Below, in pieces: positions 28,074 through 36,833 of a DNA stretch of 64,000 bases. The translations under genes and the position numbers were made by a program. The notes beneath the pieces are model-generated. The model was given only the letters and a program-made list of their open reading frames with translations. It had not been told where the DNA came from and did not search any database. Every line of letters starts with the position of its first letter. The stretch's first letter is position 1. The stretch comes from Parapedobacter pyrenivorans (GTDB taxonomy: Bacteria; Bacteroidota; Bacteroidia; Sphingobacteriales; Sphingobacteriaceae). The stretch lies in assembly GCF_014636865.1 (NCBI RefSeq), contig NZ_BMER01000001.1, forward strand, positions 1,414,718-1,478,717. The letters are read 5' to 3'.

Positions 28074-29813
28074 ATGAACATGATGAAAAAAGCAATGATA
28101 TGGGGTATATCCCTTGCTTTTGTGGTTACTGGAGTACATGCCCAAAGCTTAGACGACGCGAAAAAGGCGATTGATGCTGAACAGTTCGCCAAAGCTAAGG
28201 GAATGCTGGAAACGCTTGTGAAGAACAAGCCGAAAGATGGTGAGAATTACTTTTATTTGGGGCTCGTATATGTAAATAATGAGCACTTAGATTCTGCACT
28301 GACCCTTTTTGATCAAGGACTGGCTGCCGATCCGAAAAACAACTTGAACAAAGTGGGGCAGGGTATTGTCGCTTTGTACCAAGATAATGCAAGTGGGGCG
28401 ACTGCTAAGTTTGCGGAAGCTACACAAAAGTTGAAGCGGAAAGATTATTTGGAGCTCTATCACATCGGCCGTGCTTACATCGACGCTCCCGAACCTGATT
28501 ACAAGAAGGCCGTGGAGTACTTGGATCAAGCGAAAGCCAAGAATAGTGAGGATCCGATGGTTCCGTTGGCATTGGGCGATGCGTACTTTGGACTGAAAAA
28601 TGCAAGTCCGGCCTATGTGAATTACCGCGATGCATCGTCGTTGGATAATACGCTTACACGGGCTCGGGTACAATTGCAGGTTATCACCCGGCTTTCCCAT
28701 GCATGGCAGGAAGCAATTGATGGATTGAAGAAGATTGCTGGGGAGGTACCGGATTATGCACCGACTTATCGTGAACTGGCCGAAACCTATCACGCTTGGG
28801 CGAATACGGCGACCACAATAGAAGACTATAATGCGCGGAATAAGGAAGCGGTAACGTACTACAAGCAATACATGGATAAAACCGACTATACGGTTGACTC
28901 CCGGATCCGCTACGCCGACTTTTTGGTGTATGTGAAGGACTATGCGGAACTGCAGGTTCAGGCGGCCGAATTGGCGCAACTGGAAGATGTGAATCCAAAG
29001 GTGTTGCGTTATTTGGGTTATTCAGCTTATGAAAATAAGCAGTTTCAGGAAAGCAAGGACGCGTTGGATAAATTGTTTACCCGGATGGATGCCGAGCGCA
29101 TCATCCCGCGTGACTACCTGCATTTGGGTTTAGCAGACATTCGATTGGCAAGCCAAAGTGAGCCCGTGGAAGAAGCGTTGTTTAATGAAGGTATTGCACA
29201 ACTTAAAAAGGCCGTCGCTGCCGATTCGTCGATCGCTGACGATCTGAACGATGTGGGCAAGGAGCTTTTTGCCGACAAGAAATTTTTGAGCGCATCCAAG
29301 GTATTCGAGATCGCCGCATCTACACCGACATCGAGAAATTTCATTTACGATAATTTCTATCTGGGTTATTCCGCGTATTATGCGGTTGCGACCAAGCCGG
29401 TGGCCCAACGTGGCGAAGCCGAAACTGCGCTATTGCACAAAGCGGATACCGCTTTCGGCGTTGTGATCGAGAAAGCACCGACTACACAAGACGCTTACCT
29501 GTTTCGTGGCAATGTAAATAATCTGTTGGAAGACTCCGAGAATCCGAAAGGGACGGCAGAGCCCTATTTCCTTAAATATATTGAGATGGTGAAGGAAAAG
29601 GGCGATGCTGAAGTGCAGAAAAATAAAGCCAGACTGGTTGACGCGTACAGCACCATTGCGGTGGTCAGTGTTAAGCGGGGCGAGTACCAGAAGGGCAGGG
29701 ATTTGATTGGCGAGATCCTGAAACTTGATCCTGAAAATACCTGGGCTAAAAGTACGCTGCAGTATTTGGAGCAAGAAACAGCTACTTCAGCGGATACCAC
29801 AACAGTGCAGTAG
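28074..29813 (+). CDS. Exported tetratricopeptide-repeat protein
   Basis: The 579-residue protein has a signal peptide (ending near VHAQ) and is built almost entirely of TPR-like helix pairs (for example AKGMLETLVKNKPKDGENYFYLGLVYVNNEHLDSALTLFDQGLAADPKN near the N-terminus and YQKGRDLIGEILKLDPENTWAKSTLQYLEQ at the end). It is probably periplasmic or outer-membrane associated and acts as a scaffold. It closes the exbB-tonB operon, 17 bp after the PstS-like gene, and a strong terminator follows. Three ATG codons lie within the first 10 bp, so the exact start is uncertain by up to three residues. Confidence 0.85.
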   Translation: MNMMKKAMIWGISLAFVVTGVHAQSLDDAKKAIDAEQFAKAKGMLETLVKNKPKDGENYFYLGLVYVNNEHLDSALTLFDQGLAADPKNNLNKVGQGIVALYQDNASGATAKFAEATQKLKRKDYLELYHIGRAYIDAPEPDYKKAVEYLDQAKAKNSEDPMVPLALGDAYFGLKNASPAYVNYRDASSLDNTLTRARVQLQVITRLSHAWQEAIDGLKKIAGEVPDYAPTYRELAETYHAWANTATTIEDYNARNKEAVTYYKQYMDKTDYTVDSRIRYADFLVYVKDYAELQVQAAELAQLEDVNPKVLRYLGYSAYENKQFQESKDALDKLFTRMDAERIIPRDYLHLGLADIRLASQSEPVEEALFNEGIAQLKKAVAADSSIADDLNDVGKELFADKKFLSASKVFEIAASTPTSRNFIYDNFYLGYSAYYAVATKPVAQRGEAETALLHKADTAFGVVIEKAPTTQDAYLFRGNVNNLLEDSENPKGTAEPYFLKYIEMVKEKGDAEVQKNKARLVDAYSTIAVVSVKRGEYQKGRDLIGEILKLDPENTWAKSTLQYLEQETATSADTTTVQ

Positions 29814-29842
29814 TAATCGTTTTAAATCTGTAAGAATGTTTT

Positions 29843-29877
29843 AAAGCGCTAATTTTCGAATTAGCGCTTTATTTTTT
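29843..29877 (+). terminator. Rho-independent terminator after the tonB operon
   Basis: AAAGCGCTAATT (29843-29854), loop TTCG and AATTAGCGCTTT (29859-29870) make a perfect 12-bp stem with a stabilising UUCG loop, followed by ATTTTTT. This is a strong terminator; it also separates the operon from nuoA, whose -7 box starts on its last base. Confidence 0.9.
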
Positions 29878-29884
29878 AGCTTTG
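29877..29884 (+). promoter_or_regulatory. Promoter -7 box of the nuo operon
   Basis: TAGCTTTG fits TAnnTTTG exactly and lies 21 bp before the nuoA ATG. The -33 region would fall in the terminator stem, where no TTTG is visible. Confidence 0.6.
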
Positions 29885-29905
29885 TCGAACCTTAAAGCTG
29901 ATAAT

Positions 29906-30283
29906 ATGGAATCGGAAATATTAAGTACCCCTCATGATTATTTGCCCATACTGATTCAATTGATTGTGGCGGCTGGATTTGGCGTGGGGACCATCATCAT
30001 TACGCATCTCATCGGGCCTAAAGTGAGGACTGAAAACAAATTGGGGGCATTTGAATCGGGGATAGAGGTTATTGGAAATGCCCGTCAGCCGTTTTCCATT
30101 AAGTATTTTATAGTCGCGATATTATTCGTTATTTTTGATATTGAAGTTATTTTTATGTACCCATGGGCCGTCAACTTCCGGGAATTCGGACTTTCGGGGC
30201 TGATTGAGATGTTCGTGTTTATGGGAATGCTATTGTTGGGCTTTATTTATATCCTAAAAAAGAAAGCGTTGGAATGGGATTAA
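29906..30283 (+). CDS. nuoA: NADH-quinone oxidoreductase subunit A
   Basis: The 125-residue membrane protein has three helices (about 12-35, 62-85 and 93-113) and the NuoA signatures KLGAFESGIE and IRYFIVAILFVIFDIEVIFMYPWAV-like sequence (here IKYFIVAILFVIFDIEVIFMYPWAVNF). It belongs to the membrane arm of complex I near the quinone site. I chose ATG 29906 because the family begins close to it; an upstream frame start would lie in the promoter. First gene of the nuo operon. Confidence 0.95.
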   Translation: MESEILSTPHDYLPILIQLIVAAGFGVGTIIITHLIGPKVRTENKLGAFESGIEVIGNARQPFSIKYFIVAILFVIFDIEVIFMYPWAVNFREFGLSGLIEMFVFMGMLLLGFIYILKKKALEWD

Positions 30284-30341
30284 CAGCATGTTAGAACGTT
30301 TCTAAATAATATAATTAGCCCCATAAGCACCCAATATGTTG

Positions 30342-30349
30342 TAATTTTG
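30342..30349 (+). promoter_or_regulatory. Possible internal promoter before nuoB
   Basis: TAATTTTG matches the -7 consensus exactly in the 124-bp gap between nuoA and nuoB. It would start a message at about 30356, at the foot of the hairpin at 30353-30378. Confidence 0.4.
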
Positions 30350-30352
30350 TAA

Positions 30353-30387
30353 CTCATCTGTACAGTAATATAGATGGGTTTTTTTTT
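30353..30387 (+). terminator. Attenuator-like hairpin with T-run between nuoA and nuoB
   Basis: CTCATCT (30353-30359) pairs with AGATGGG (30372-30378) including G-U pairs, followed by nine T (30379-30387). The stem is weak and AT-rich, so it may cause partial termination or pausing rather than full stop, since nuoB-N follow at once. Confidence 0.45.
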
Positions 30388-30407
30388 GAGGTAAGACCGG
30401 AGTAAGC

Positions 30408-30959
30408 ATGAGCGATATTAAGTTAGCGGCGGCGCCACCAGGTGTGGAAGGGTCGGGCTTTTTTGCAACAACATTGGACAAGGCGATCGGGTTGGCAAGA
30501 GCTAATTCATTGTGGCCGCTACCATTTGCGACATCCTGTTGTGGCATCGAATTCATGGCGACGATGGGGGCTACGTATGATTTGGCTAGATTTGGTGCCG
30601 AGCGGCCGAGCTTTTCGCCAAGGCAGGCAGATATGTTGTTGGTAATGGGCACCATTGCTAAGAAAATGGCCCCTGTACTTAAGCAAGTATATATTCAGAT
30701 GGCAGAGCCACGTTGGGTAATTGCGGTAGGTGCTTGTGCGTCAAGCGGTGGCATTTTTGATACCTATTCCGTTTTGCAGGGTATCGATGAAGTCATTCCC
30801 GTGGATGTATATGTACCCGGGTGCCCCCCGCGCCCCGAAGCGATCTTGGACGGTGTGATGCGGTTGCAGGAAATTGTGAAGAATGAGTCATTGAGTAGGC
30901 GGAACTCACCGGAATACAAAGCTTTACTCGAACAGTACGGAATAGATACCCATGGCTAA
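30408..30959 (+). CDS. nuoB: NADH-quinone oxidoreductase subunit B
   Basis: The 183-residue protein holds the N2 [4Fe-4S] cluster of complex I. The paired cysteines are in FATSCCGIEFMA, the third in AVGACASSGGIFDTYSVLQG and the fourth in VDVYVPGCPPRPEAILDG. It passes electrons to quinone at the junction of the two arms. Its 3' end overlaps nuoC by 8 bp, which suggests translational coupling. A 124-bp gap with promoter- and attenuator-like features separates it from nuoA. Confidence 0.97.
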   Translation: MSDIKLAAAPPGVEGSGFFATTLDKAIGLARANSLWPLPFATSCCGIEFMATMGATYDLARFGAERPSFSPRQADMLLVMGTIAKKMAPVLKQVYIQMAEPRWVIAVGACASSGGIFDTYSVLQGIDEVIPVDVYVPGCPPRPEAILDGVMRLQEIVKNESLSRRNSPEYKALLEQYGIDTHG

Positions 30960-31455
30960 ACTCAATAACAACACGGTATTGCAACGCCTTCAGGAGCGGT
31001 TTGCCGAGACTATCCGAAACGTGTCTGAGCCATTTGGTTTGCTCACGATTGAGACCGATACTACGCGGATTCTGGATGTTCTAGAGTTTCTAAAAACGGA
31101 TAGCGAATTGCAGTTTGGTTATTTGACGGATATTACCGCTGTACACTATCCGGATTTGGAAAGGGCGTTTGCTGTGGTCTATCATGTCCATAGTTTGGTC
31201 AATAATGTGCGTATCCGGATCAAGGTTTTTTTGGAGGGGAATTATCCGGCTATTCCTACAGCTACGGTATTATGGAATGGCGCTGACTGGATGGAGCGCG
31301 AAACCTATGATTTTTTTGGGATACAGTTTGTAGGGCATCCCGATCTGCGCAGGATATTAAACGTGGACGATATGGATGTATTTCCCATGAGGAAAGAATA
31401 CCCGCTGGAGGACCCCAACAAAGTAGATAAGAAAGATTATTTCTTCGGCAGATAA
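30952..31455 (+). CDS. nuoC: NADH-quinone oxidoreductase subunit C
   Basis: The 167-residue protein is the 30-kDa-type subunit of complex I. It shows the family sequence FGYLTDITAVHYPD, FAVVYHVHSLVNNVRIRIKVFLEG, and the signature WNGADWMERETYDFFGIQFVGHPDLRRIL, ending in MRKEYPLEDP. It is a separate protein here and not fused to NuoD as in E. coli. It overlaps nuoB by 8 bp and lies 3 bp before nuoD. Confidence 0.95.
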   Translation: MAKLNNNTVLQRLQERFAETIRNVSEPFGLLTIETDTTRILDVLEFLKTDSELQFGYLTDITAVHYPDLERAFAVVYHVHSLVNNVRIRIKVFLEGNYPAIPTATVLWNGADWMERETYDFFGIQFVGHPDLRRILNVDDMDVFPMRKEYPLEDPNKVDKKDYFFGR

Positions 31456-31458
31456 GAC

Positions 31459-32697
31459 ATGATGAACGATTCGGTTTCCAAAATATCGGGCAATAAACCT
31501 GTTTACAGTGATAATGACCCACAGGATGAATTATTCACACTCAATCTGGGGCCTACCCATCCGGCCACACATGGGGTGTTCCAAAACGTGCTGCAGGTAG
31601 ATGGCGAGCGCATCGTAAGTGGTGTGTCCACCATCGGTTATATCCATCGGGCGTTTGAGAAAATAGCCGAACATCGCCCCTATTATCAGATCACACCACT
31701 AACTGATCGCCTCAATTACTGTTCGTCGCCCATCAATAATATGGGATGGCACATGACGGTTGAAAAGTTGCTGGATATCGAATTGCCGAAGCGGGTTCAG
31801 TACATGCGGGTGATTATCATGGAACTGGCGCGTATCACGGACCACATCATTTGCAACGGAATATTAGGGGTAGATACGGGTGCTTTCTCCGGCTTCCTGT
31901 ATGTTTTGCAGGAGCGGGAATTTATCTATGAGATCTATGAAGAGATTTGTGGTGCGCGGCTTACCACCAATATCGGTCGTATAGGCGGATTTGAGCGGGA
32001 TTTCAATGAAACCGCCTTTGCCAAGATCAGGGAGTTCCTGAAGCGCTTCCCGCCTGTATTGAAAGAGTTTGAGGAACTCTTCAATCGCAACCGGATATTT
32101 GTCGACCGTACGGCCGATGTTGCTGCCGTGGATGCCGAGACTGCATTGGGCTATAGTTGGAGCGGCCCGATACTCCGGGCTACCGGTGTGGACTATGACG
32201 TGCGGGTAAACGAACCGTATTCTTCATACGAGGAGTTTGAGTTTGATATCCCTGTCGGTACCAAGGGCGATGTGTACGACCGTTTTATGGTGCGCAATAA
32301 CGAGATGTGGGAAAGCCTAAAAATCATTGAGCAAGCGCTGGATAAAATCGAAAAGGAACCAAAAGGAATCTTCCACGCAGACGTGCCGGATTTTTACTTG
32401 CCGCCCAAGGAGCAGGTGTATAACAATATGGAGGCACTGATCTACCATTTCAAGATCGTGATGGGCGAGATCGATACCCCTAAAACAGAAGTTTATCATA
32501 GTGTGGAAGGGGCCAATGGTGAATTGGGCTTCTACTTGATCAGTGATGGCGGCAGGTCACCTTACCGGTTACATTTCCGCAGGCCCTCGTTTATCAACTA
32601 TCAGATGTATGCGCCAATGAGCAGTGGGATGCTTCTTTCGGACGCTATTATCAACATGAGTAGCTTAAATGTTATAGCAGGAGAACTGGATGCTTAG
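31459..32697 (+). CDS. nuoD: NADH-quinone oxidoreductase subunit D
   Basis: The 412-residue protein is the 49-kDa-type subunit that lines the quinone site. Signatures: LNLGPTHPATHGVFQNVLQVDGE, GYIHRAFEKIAEHRPYYQ, TDRLNYCSSPINN, the LGVDTGAFSGFLY region, and the C-terminal YRLHFRRPSFINYQ followed by GELDA, where the usual ending GEVDR is slightly altered. It overlaps nuoE by 8 bp. Confidence 0.96.
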   Translation: MMNDSVSKISGNKPVYSDNDPQDELFTLNLGPTHPATHGVFQNVLQVDGERIVSGVSTIGYIHRAFEKIAEHRPYYQITPLTDRLNYCSSPINNMGWHMTVEKLLDIELPKRVQYMRVIIMELARITDHIICNGILGVDTGAFSGFLYVLQEREFIYEIYEEICGARLTTNIGRIGGFERDFNETAFAKIREFLKRFPPVLKEFEELFNRNRIFVDRTADVAAVDAETALGYSWSGPILRATGVDYDVRVNEPYSSYEEFEFDIPVGTKGDVYDRFMVRNNEMWESLKIIEQALDKIEKEPKGIFHADVPDFYLPPKEQVYNNMEALIYHFKIVMGEIDTPKTEVYHSVEGANGELGFYLISDGGRSPYRLHFRRPSFINYQMYAPMSSGMLLSDAIINMSSLNVIAGELDA

Positions 32698-33238
32698 TGT
32701 GAAACAAAACGAACCGCTGGAGTTCACGGAAGAAATGCTTGGTAAGTTTGCCGAGATCGTCACGCGCTATCCCGAGGGAAGGCAGAAATCGGCTTTGCTG
32801 CCGATCTTGCATGAAGTGCAGGCCAACTATGGCTGGCTGAGCGTGCCTGCCATGGATCGTGTGGCAGCTTACCTGCAATTGGAAGCGATAGAGGTGTATG
32901 AAGTGGCTACGTTTTACACCATGTATTTCCTGCAGCCGCAAGGCAAATATGCCTTGGAAGTATGCCGTACCGGACCCTGTTGCCTGGTGGGGGCTGAGCG
33001 TATCATGAAGCATATCGAAGAGCGGTTGGGCGTGAAGGAGGGGGAAGTAACCTCAGACGGATTGTTTAGCTGGCGTGGTGTGGAATGCCTGGCAGCATGT
33101 GGTTATGGGCCTGTGCTGCAAATCGGACCGGAGTATACCTTCTATGAAAACCTTACCGAAGCGGGTGTGGACAAACTAATTGATGAATTAAAAGAGAAAG
33201 CATCGGCTAACGGCCAATCGCCGATAGCCAATGGCTGA
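32690..33238 (+). CDS. nuoE: NADH-quinone oxidoreductase subunit E
   Basis: The 182-residue protein carries the N1a [2Fe-2S] cluster; its four cysteines are in VCRTGPCCLVGAE (two) and VECLAACGYGPVLQI (two). It works with NuoF in NADH oxidation. The last 15 or so residues (KEKASANGQSPIANG) are not family-like and are encoded by a stretch resembling the simple GCCAAT/GATAG repeats found in this operon's spacers, so the tail is probably a late extension. It overlaps nuoD by 8 bp. Confidence 0.95.
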   Translation: MLSVKQNEPLEFTEEMLGKFAEIVTRYPEGRQKSALLPILHEVQANYGWLSVPAMDRVAAYLQLEAIEVYEVATFYTMYFLQPQGKYALEVCRTGPCCLVGAERIMKHIEERLGVKEGEVTSDGLFSWRGVECLAACGYGPVLQIGPEYTFYENLTEAGVDKLIDELKEKASANGQSPIANG

Positions 33239-33250
33239 TAGTTAGCAATT

Positions 33251-34603
33251 ATGGCTCGTAAGTTACTATTAACGCATATCGATGTTCCGGGCATCCATAC
33301 GTTCGAGGTGTATCGCCAAAAAGGTGGATACCGGGCGGTTGAGAAGGCATTGAAAACACTCACGCCCGAAGAGGTGGTGGAAGAGGTGAAGAAATCGGGC
33401 TTGCGTGGGCGGGGCGGGGCGGGTTTCCCTACCGGAATGAAGTGGAGCTTTCTCGCCAAGCCGGAAGGTGTGCCTCGCTATTTGGTGTGTAATGCCGATG
33501 AATCGGAGCCGGGTACGTTCAAGGATCGTTACTTGATGACCCACATCCCGCATGCGTTGATAGAAGGGATGATTGTATCGAGCTACGCACTCGGTGCCAA
33601 TACGTCGTACATCTACGTGCGTGGAGAGATGATGCCCCAAATACGCATCCTCGAAAGAGCCATTGCCGAAGCAAAAAATGCGGGATTGCTGGGGAAGAAT
33701 ATCTTGGGAACGGGGTATGACCTGGAAGTATACGTGCAGCCGGGCGGTGGCGCATATATCTGTGGGGAGGAAACGGCATTACTGGAGTCATTGGAAGGCA
33801 AGCGAGGCAATCCCCGTATAAAACCGCCGTTTCCCGCAGTGTCGGGGCTTTATAATTGCCCAACTGTAGTGAACAACGTGGAATCCATTGCCGCTACGGT
33901 ACCCATTATCAATGATGGCGGTGAGGAGTATGCGAAAATCGGTATTGAACGCAGTACCGGTACGAAGCTGATTTCCGCTGGTGGCAACCTGAATAAGCCA
34001 GGCGTGTATGAAATCGAGTTGGGATTGCCAGTTGAGGAATTCATTTATTCCGATGCGTATTGCGGCGGCATTGCCAATGGCAAGCGGTTGAAAGCTGTAG
34101 TGGCGGGTGGATCTTCAGTACCTATTTTACCGGCCAACCTGATTTTGAAGACACTCAAGGGGGAGCCACGTTTGATGACTTACGAATCGTTAGCTGATGG
34201 TGGATTCCAAAGTGGTACGATGTTGGGTTCAGGCGGGTTCATTGCCTATGATGAAGATCAATGTATTGTACGCAATACCTGGAATTTTACACGGTTTTAC
34301 CACCATGAGAGTTGCGGGCAATGCTCACCCTGCAGAGAAGGCACAGGATGGATGGAGAAGGTGCTGCATAAGATCGAACATGGGCATGGCTCATTCAGTG
34401 ATATCGACTTGTTGGTAGACGTGGCCAAGAAAATTGAAGGGAATACGATATGTCCGCTCGGCGACGCTGCGGCTTGGCCTGTAGCCAGTGCAATCCGTCA
34501 TTTTAGGGATGAGTTTGAGTGGCATGTGACGAATGGTCAGGAAGCACAGGCACGCAATTATGGCTTGGCCCATTATGCGGACCCGTTGGAACCGGTGATA
34601 TAA
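33251..34603 (+). CDS. nuoF: NADH-quinone oxidoreductase subunit F
   Basis: The 450-residue protein binds NADH, FMN and the N3 [4Fe-4S] cluster. Signatures: LRGRGGAGFPTGMKWSF (FMN/NADH loop), NADESEPGTFKDR, GAGAYICGEETAL-like sequence (here GGGAYICGEETALLESLEGKRG), and the cluster motif ESCGQCSPCREGT with the later cysteine in NTICPLGDAAAWP. It is the entry point for electrons in complex I. 12 bp after nuoE; a 74-bp spacer with simple-repeat character follows. Confidence 0.97.
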   Translation: MARKLLLTHIDVPGIHTFEVYRQKGGYRAVEKALKTLTPEEVVEEVKKSGLRGRGGAGFPTGMKWSFLAKPEGVPRYLVCNADESEPGTFKDRYLMTHIPHALIEGMIVSSYALGANTSYIYVRGEMMPQIRILERAIAEAKNAGLLGKNILGTGYDLEVYVQPGGGAYICGEETALLESLEGKRGNPRIKPPFPAVSGLYNCPTVVNNVESIAATVPIINDGGEEYAKIGIERSTGTKLISAGGNLNKPGVYEIELGLPVEEFIYSDAYCGGIANGKRLKAVVAGGSSVPILPANLILKTLKGEPRLMTYESLADGGFQSGTMLGSGGFIAYDEDQCIVRNTWNFTRFYHHESCGQCSPCREGTGWMEKVLHKIEHGHGSFSDIDLLVDVAKKIEGNTICPLGDAAAWPVASAIRHFRDEFEWHVTNGQEAQARNYGLAHYADPLEPVI

Positions 34604-34677
34604 ATTACGAAATTAGATACATAAGCTACCGATGCTAGGCGGAATGCCGAAAACCGATAGTTGATAGTTAGAATACC
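34604..34677. repeat. Simple-repeat-like spacer between nuoF and nuoG
   Basis: The 74-bp gap contains GATAGTTGATAGTTAG and related short runs that resemble the 3' end of nuoE (GATAGCC...GATAGTTAG). It has no ORF and no clear hairpin. Confidence 0.4.
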
Positions 34678-35694
34678 ATGGCTGAAGACGTTAGATTCAA
34701 GGTTAGCATAGACGGAATTCCGGTGGATGTAGCTCCGGGAACTACGATATTGAATGCTGCCCGTCTGATTGGCGGAGACGTTGTGCCGCCGGCAATGTGC
34801 TACTATTCCAAACTGGAGGGCAGTGGCGGAAAATGCCGTACCTGCTTAGTGAAAGTCAGCAAGGGATCGGAAAAAGACCCGCGACCGATGCCGAAATTGG
34901 TGGCCTCATGCCGTACTACGGTGATGGACGGGATGGAGGTACAGAGTATCACGTCGGCGGAAGTGCTGGAAGCGAGGAAGGGAGTGGTGGAGATGCTGTT
35001 GATCAACCATCCGTTGGACTGCCCGATCTGTGACCAGGCCGGGGAATGCCATTTGCAGGATTTAAGCTATGAGCACGGCTTGGCGGATACCCGTTATGAA
35101 TTTGAGCGTAGAACTTTTGATAAAATTGATATCGGCGATAAGATTCAGTTGCACATGACACGCTGCATACTCTGCTACCGCTGTGTGTTTGTAGCCGACC
35201 AGCTGACCCCGCAGCGGGTGCATGGCATATTGGGCCGCGGTGATGCCGCCGAAATATCTACCTATATCGCAAAGGCCGTTGATAATGAGTTTTCGGGTAA
35301 CATGATTGACGTATGCCCGGTCGGGGCATTGACCGACAAGACATTTCGTTTCAAAAACCGGGTGTGGTTTACCAAACCAGTAGAAGCACATCGCGATTGC
35401 CCTACATGTAGTGGCAAAGTGACCCTTTGGTATAAAGGCGAGGACGTATTGCGCGTAACTGCGAGAAAGGACACCTATGGGGAGGCAGAAGCGTTTATTT
35501 GCAATACCTGCAGGTTTGAGAATAAAGCTACTTCTGATTGGATCATAGAGGGCCCACGTGTCGTTAAACGTACGTCGGTTATTTCGTCGAATCATTATGA
35601 GCAGTTGAATCCGCCACCTGTGGTAAAAAAGAATTTAACGCTGCAGGCAGCGAATAAGGAGCAGTTTGAACGCATAGAGCGGCTACTGCCGTAA
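34678..35694 (+). CDS. nuoG: NADH-quinone oxidoreductase subunit G, short form
   Basis: The 338-residue protein has the N-terminal [2Fe-2S] domain (PPAMCYYSKLEGSGGKCRTCLV, ASCRTTV), the His/Cys cluster region (HPLDCPICDQAGECHLQDL) and the [4Fe-4S] motif (CILCYRCV ... NMIDVCPVGAL), then a C-terminal zinc-like motif (RDCPTCSG, CNTC). The molybdopterin-like domain that makes E. coli NuoG about 900 residues long is absent. Short NuoG proteins are usual in this bacterial group, so this is not a truncation. Confidence 0.93.
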   Translation: MAEDVRFKVSIDGIPVDVAPGTTILNAARLIGGDVVPPAMCYYSKLEGSGGKCRTCLVKVSKGSEKDPRPMPKLVASCRTTVMDGMEVQSITSAEVLEARKGVVEMLLINHPLDCPICDQAGECHLQDLSYEHGLADTRYEFERRTFDKIDIGDKIQLHMTRCILCYRCVFVADQLTPQRVHGILGRGDAAEISTYIAKAVDNEFSGNMIDVCPVGALTDKTFRFKNRVWFTKPVEAHRDCPTCSGKVTLWYKGEDVLRVTARKDTYGEAEAFICNTCRFENKATSDWIIEGPRVVKRTSVISSNHYEQLNPPPVVKKNLTLQAANKEQFERIERLLP

Positions 35695-35771
35695 GGTTGA
35701 CGGGAGATCAATTGATTTGAAAATTTGAAGCCGGTGCGCCTCATTGCTCACCGCCTAATTCAATACAAGAT
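35695..35771. repeat. Spacer with ATTTGAA-type simple repeat between nuoG and nuoH
   Basis: It contains TTGATTTGAAAATTTGAAG, part of the ATTTGAA/AGATTTG simple repeat that recurs between nuoK and nuoL. No ORF or hairpin is seen. Confidence 0.45.
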
Positions 35772-36809
35772 ATGGAATTGGCATTTGTCATCGAGAAAGT
35801 GTTATTAGTGAGCCTGATATTCGTGATTACGTTGGTGATCGCGATGTATTCGACCTTAGCCGAGCGCAAGGTAGCCGGTTTTATGCAGGATCGCTTTGGG
35901 CCGGACCGTGCCGGACCGTTCGGGATTTTACAACCATTGTGTGATGGAGGCAAGTTTTTCTTCAAAGAGGAAATTATACCCGCAGGCGCGCATAAGACGT
36001 TGTTTATCCTGGGGCCCACCATTGCCATCATTACCGCATGCATTGGAAGCGCGGTCATCCCATGGGGGCAAGAGCTGACGATCGGCGAGCGGGTCATCGA
36101 GTTGCAGGTAACGGACGTTAATGTAGGGGTACTTTATATGTTTGGCGTAGTAGCCTTAAGTGTATATGGCATCATGTTGGGCGGCTGGGCATCCAATAAT
36201 AAGTTTTCATTGATGGGCGCGGTACGTGCCGCATCACAGAGTATCAGTTATGAACTGGCGATGGGGCTTTCACTAATTGCGCTATTGATGGTTACCCAAT
36301 CGCTTTCACTGAAGGAAATTGTCGTACAGCAAGAGGGCTTTGTTAATTGGAACATTTGGGTGCAACCTTTAGGTTTCCTCATATTTTTGATCTGTTCTTT
36401 TGCCGAATGTAGCCGTGTGCCTTTCGATTTGCCGGAATGCGAAACGGAGTTGATCGGCGGCTACAATGTGGAATACTCATCAATGAAGCTAGGGCTCTAC
36501 ATGTTCGCTGAATACATCCACATGTTTGTTTCTTCCGCATTGATGGCGACACTCTACTTCGGGGGATATAACTTTCCCTTCATGAATGATTTAGGGCTGT
36601 CTCAGAATTGGATTACCATCATCGGTGTATTGGTGTTTTTTGCAAAAATATTTGCATTCATCTTTTTCTTTATGTGGATACGGTGGACCCTTCCGCGATT
36701 CCGTTATGACCAATTGATGAACTTGGGGTGGAAGGTTCTCATTCCATTGGCAATTGCCAATATTGTATTGACCGGGGTAATCACCGTCATAAAAGATACT
36801 TTTTTTTAA
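35772..36809 (+). CDS. nuoH: NADH-quinone oxidoreductase subunit H
   Basis: The 345-residue membrane protein has eight or nine helices and the NuoH signatures ERKVAGFMQDRFGPDRAGPFGILQPLCDGGKFFFKEE, SQSISYELAMGLSLI and the quinone-site loop AECSRVPFDLPECETELIGGYNVEYSSMKLGLYMFAEYIHM, plus the C-terminal WIRWTLPRFRYDQLMNLGWK. It forms the link between the peripheral and membrane arms. Confidence 0.97.
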   Translation: MELAFVIEKVLLVSLIFVITLVIAMYSTLAERKVAGFMQDRFGPDRAGPFGILQPLCDGGKFFFKEEIIPAGAHKTLFILGPTIAIITACIGSAVIPWGQELTIGERVIELQVTDVNVGVLYMFGVVALSVYGIMLGGWASNNKFSLMGAVRAASQSISYELAMGLSLIALLMVTQSLSLKEIVVQQEGFVNWNIWVQPLGFLIFLICSFAECSRVPFDLPECETELIGGYNVEYSSMKLGLYMFAEYIHMFVSSALMATLYFGGYNFPFMNDLGLSQNWITIIGVLVFFAKIFAFIFFFMWIRWTLPRFRYDQLMNLGWKVLIPLAIANIVLTGVITVIKDTFF

Positions 36810-36833
36810 CGAAATTTGGTTGAGGGAAACGAC

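Noticed and set aside
34678-35694. nuoG as a truncated gene
   Set aside because: It lacks the molybdopterin-like domain, but short NuoG proteins are usual in this group and the cluster motifs are complete.
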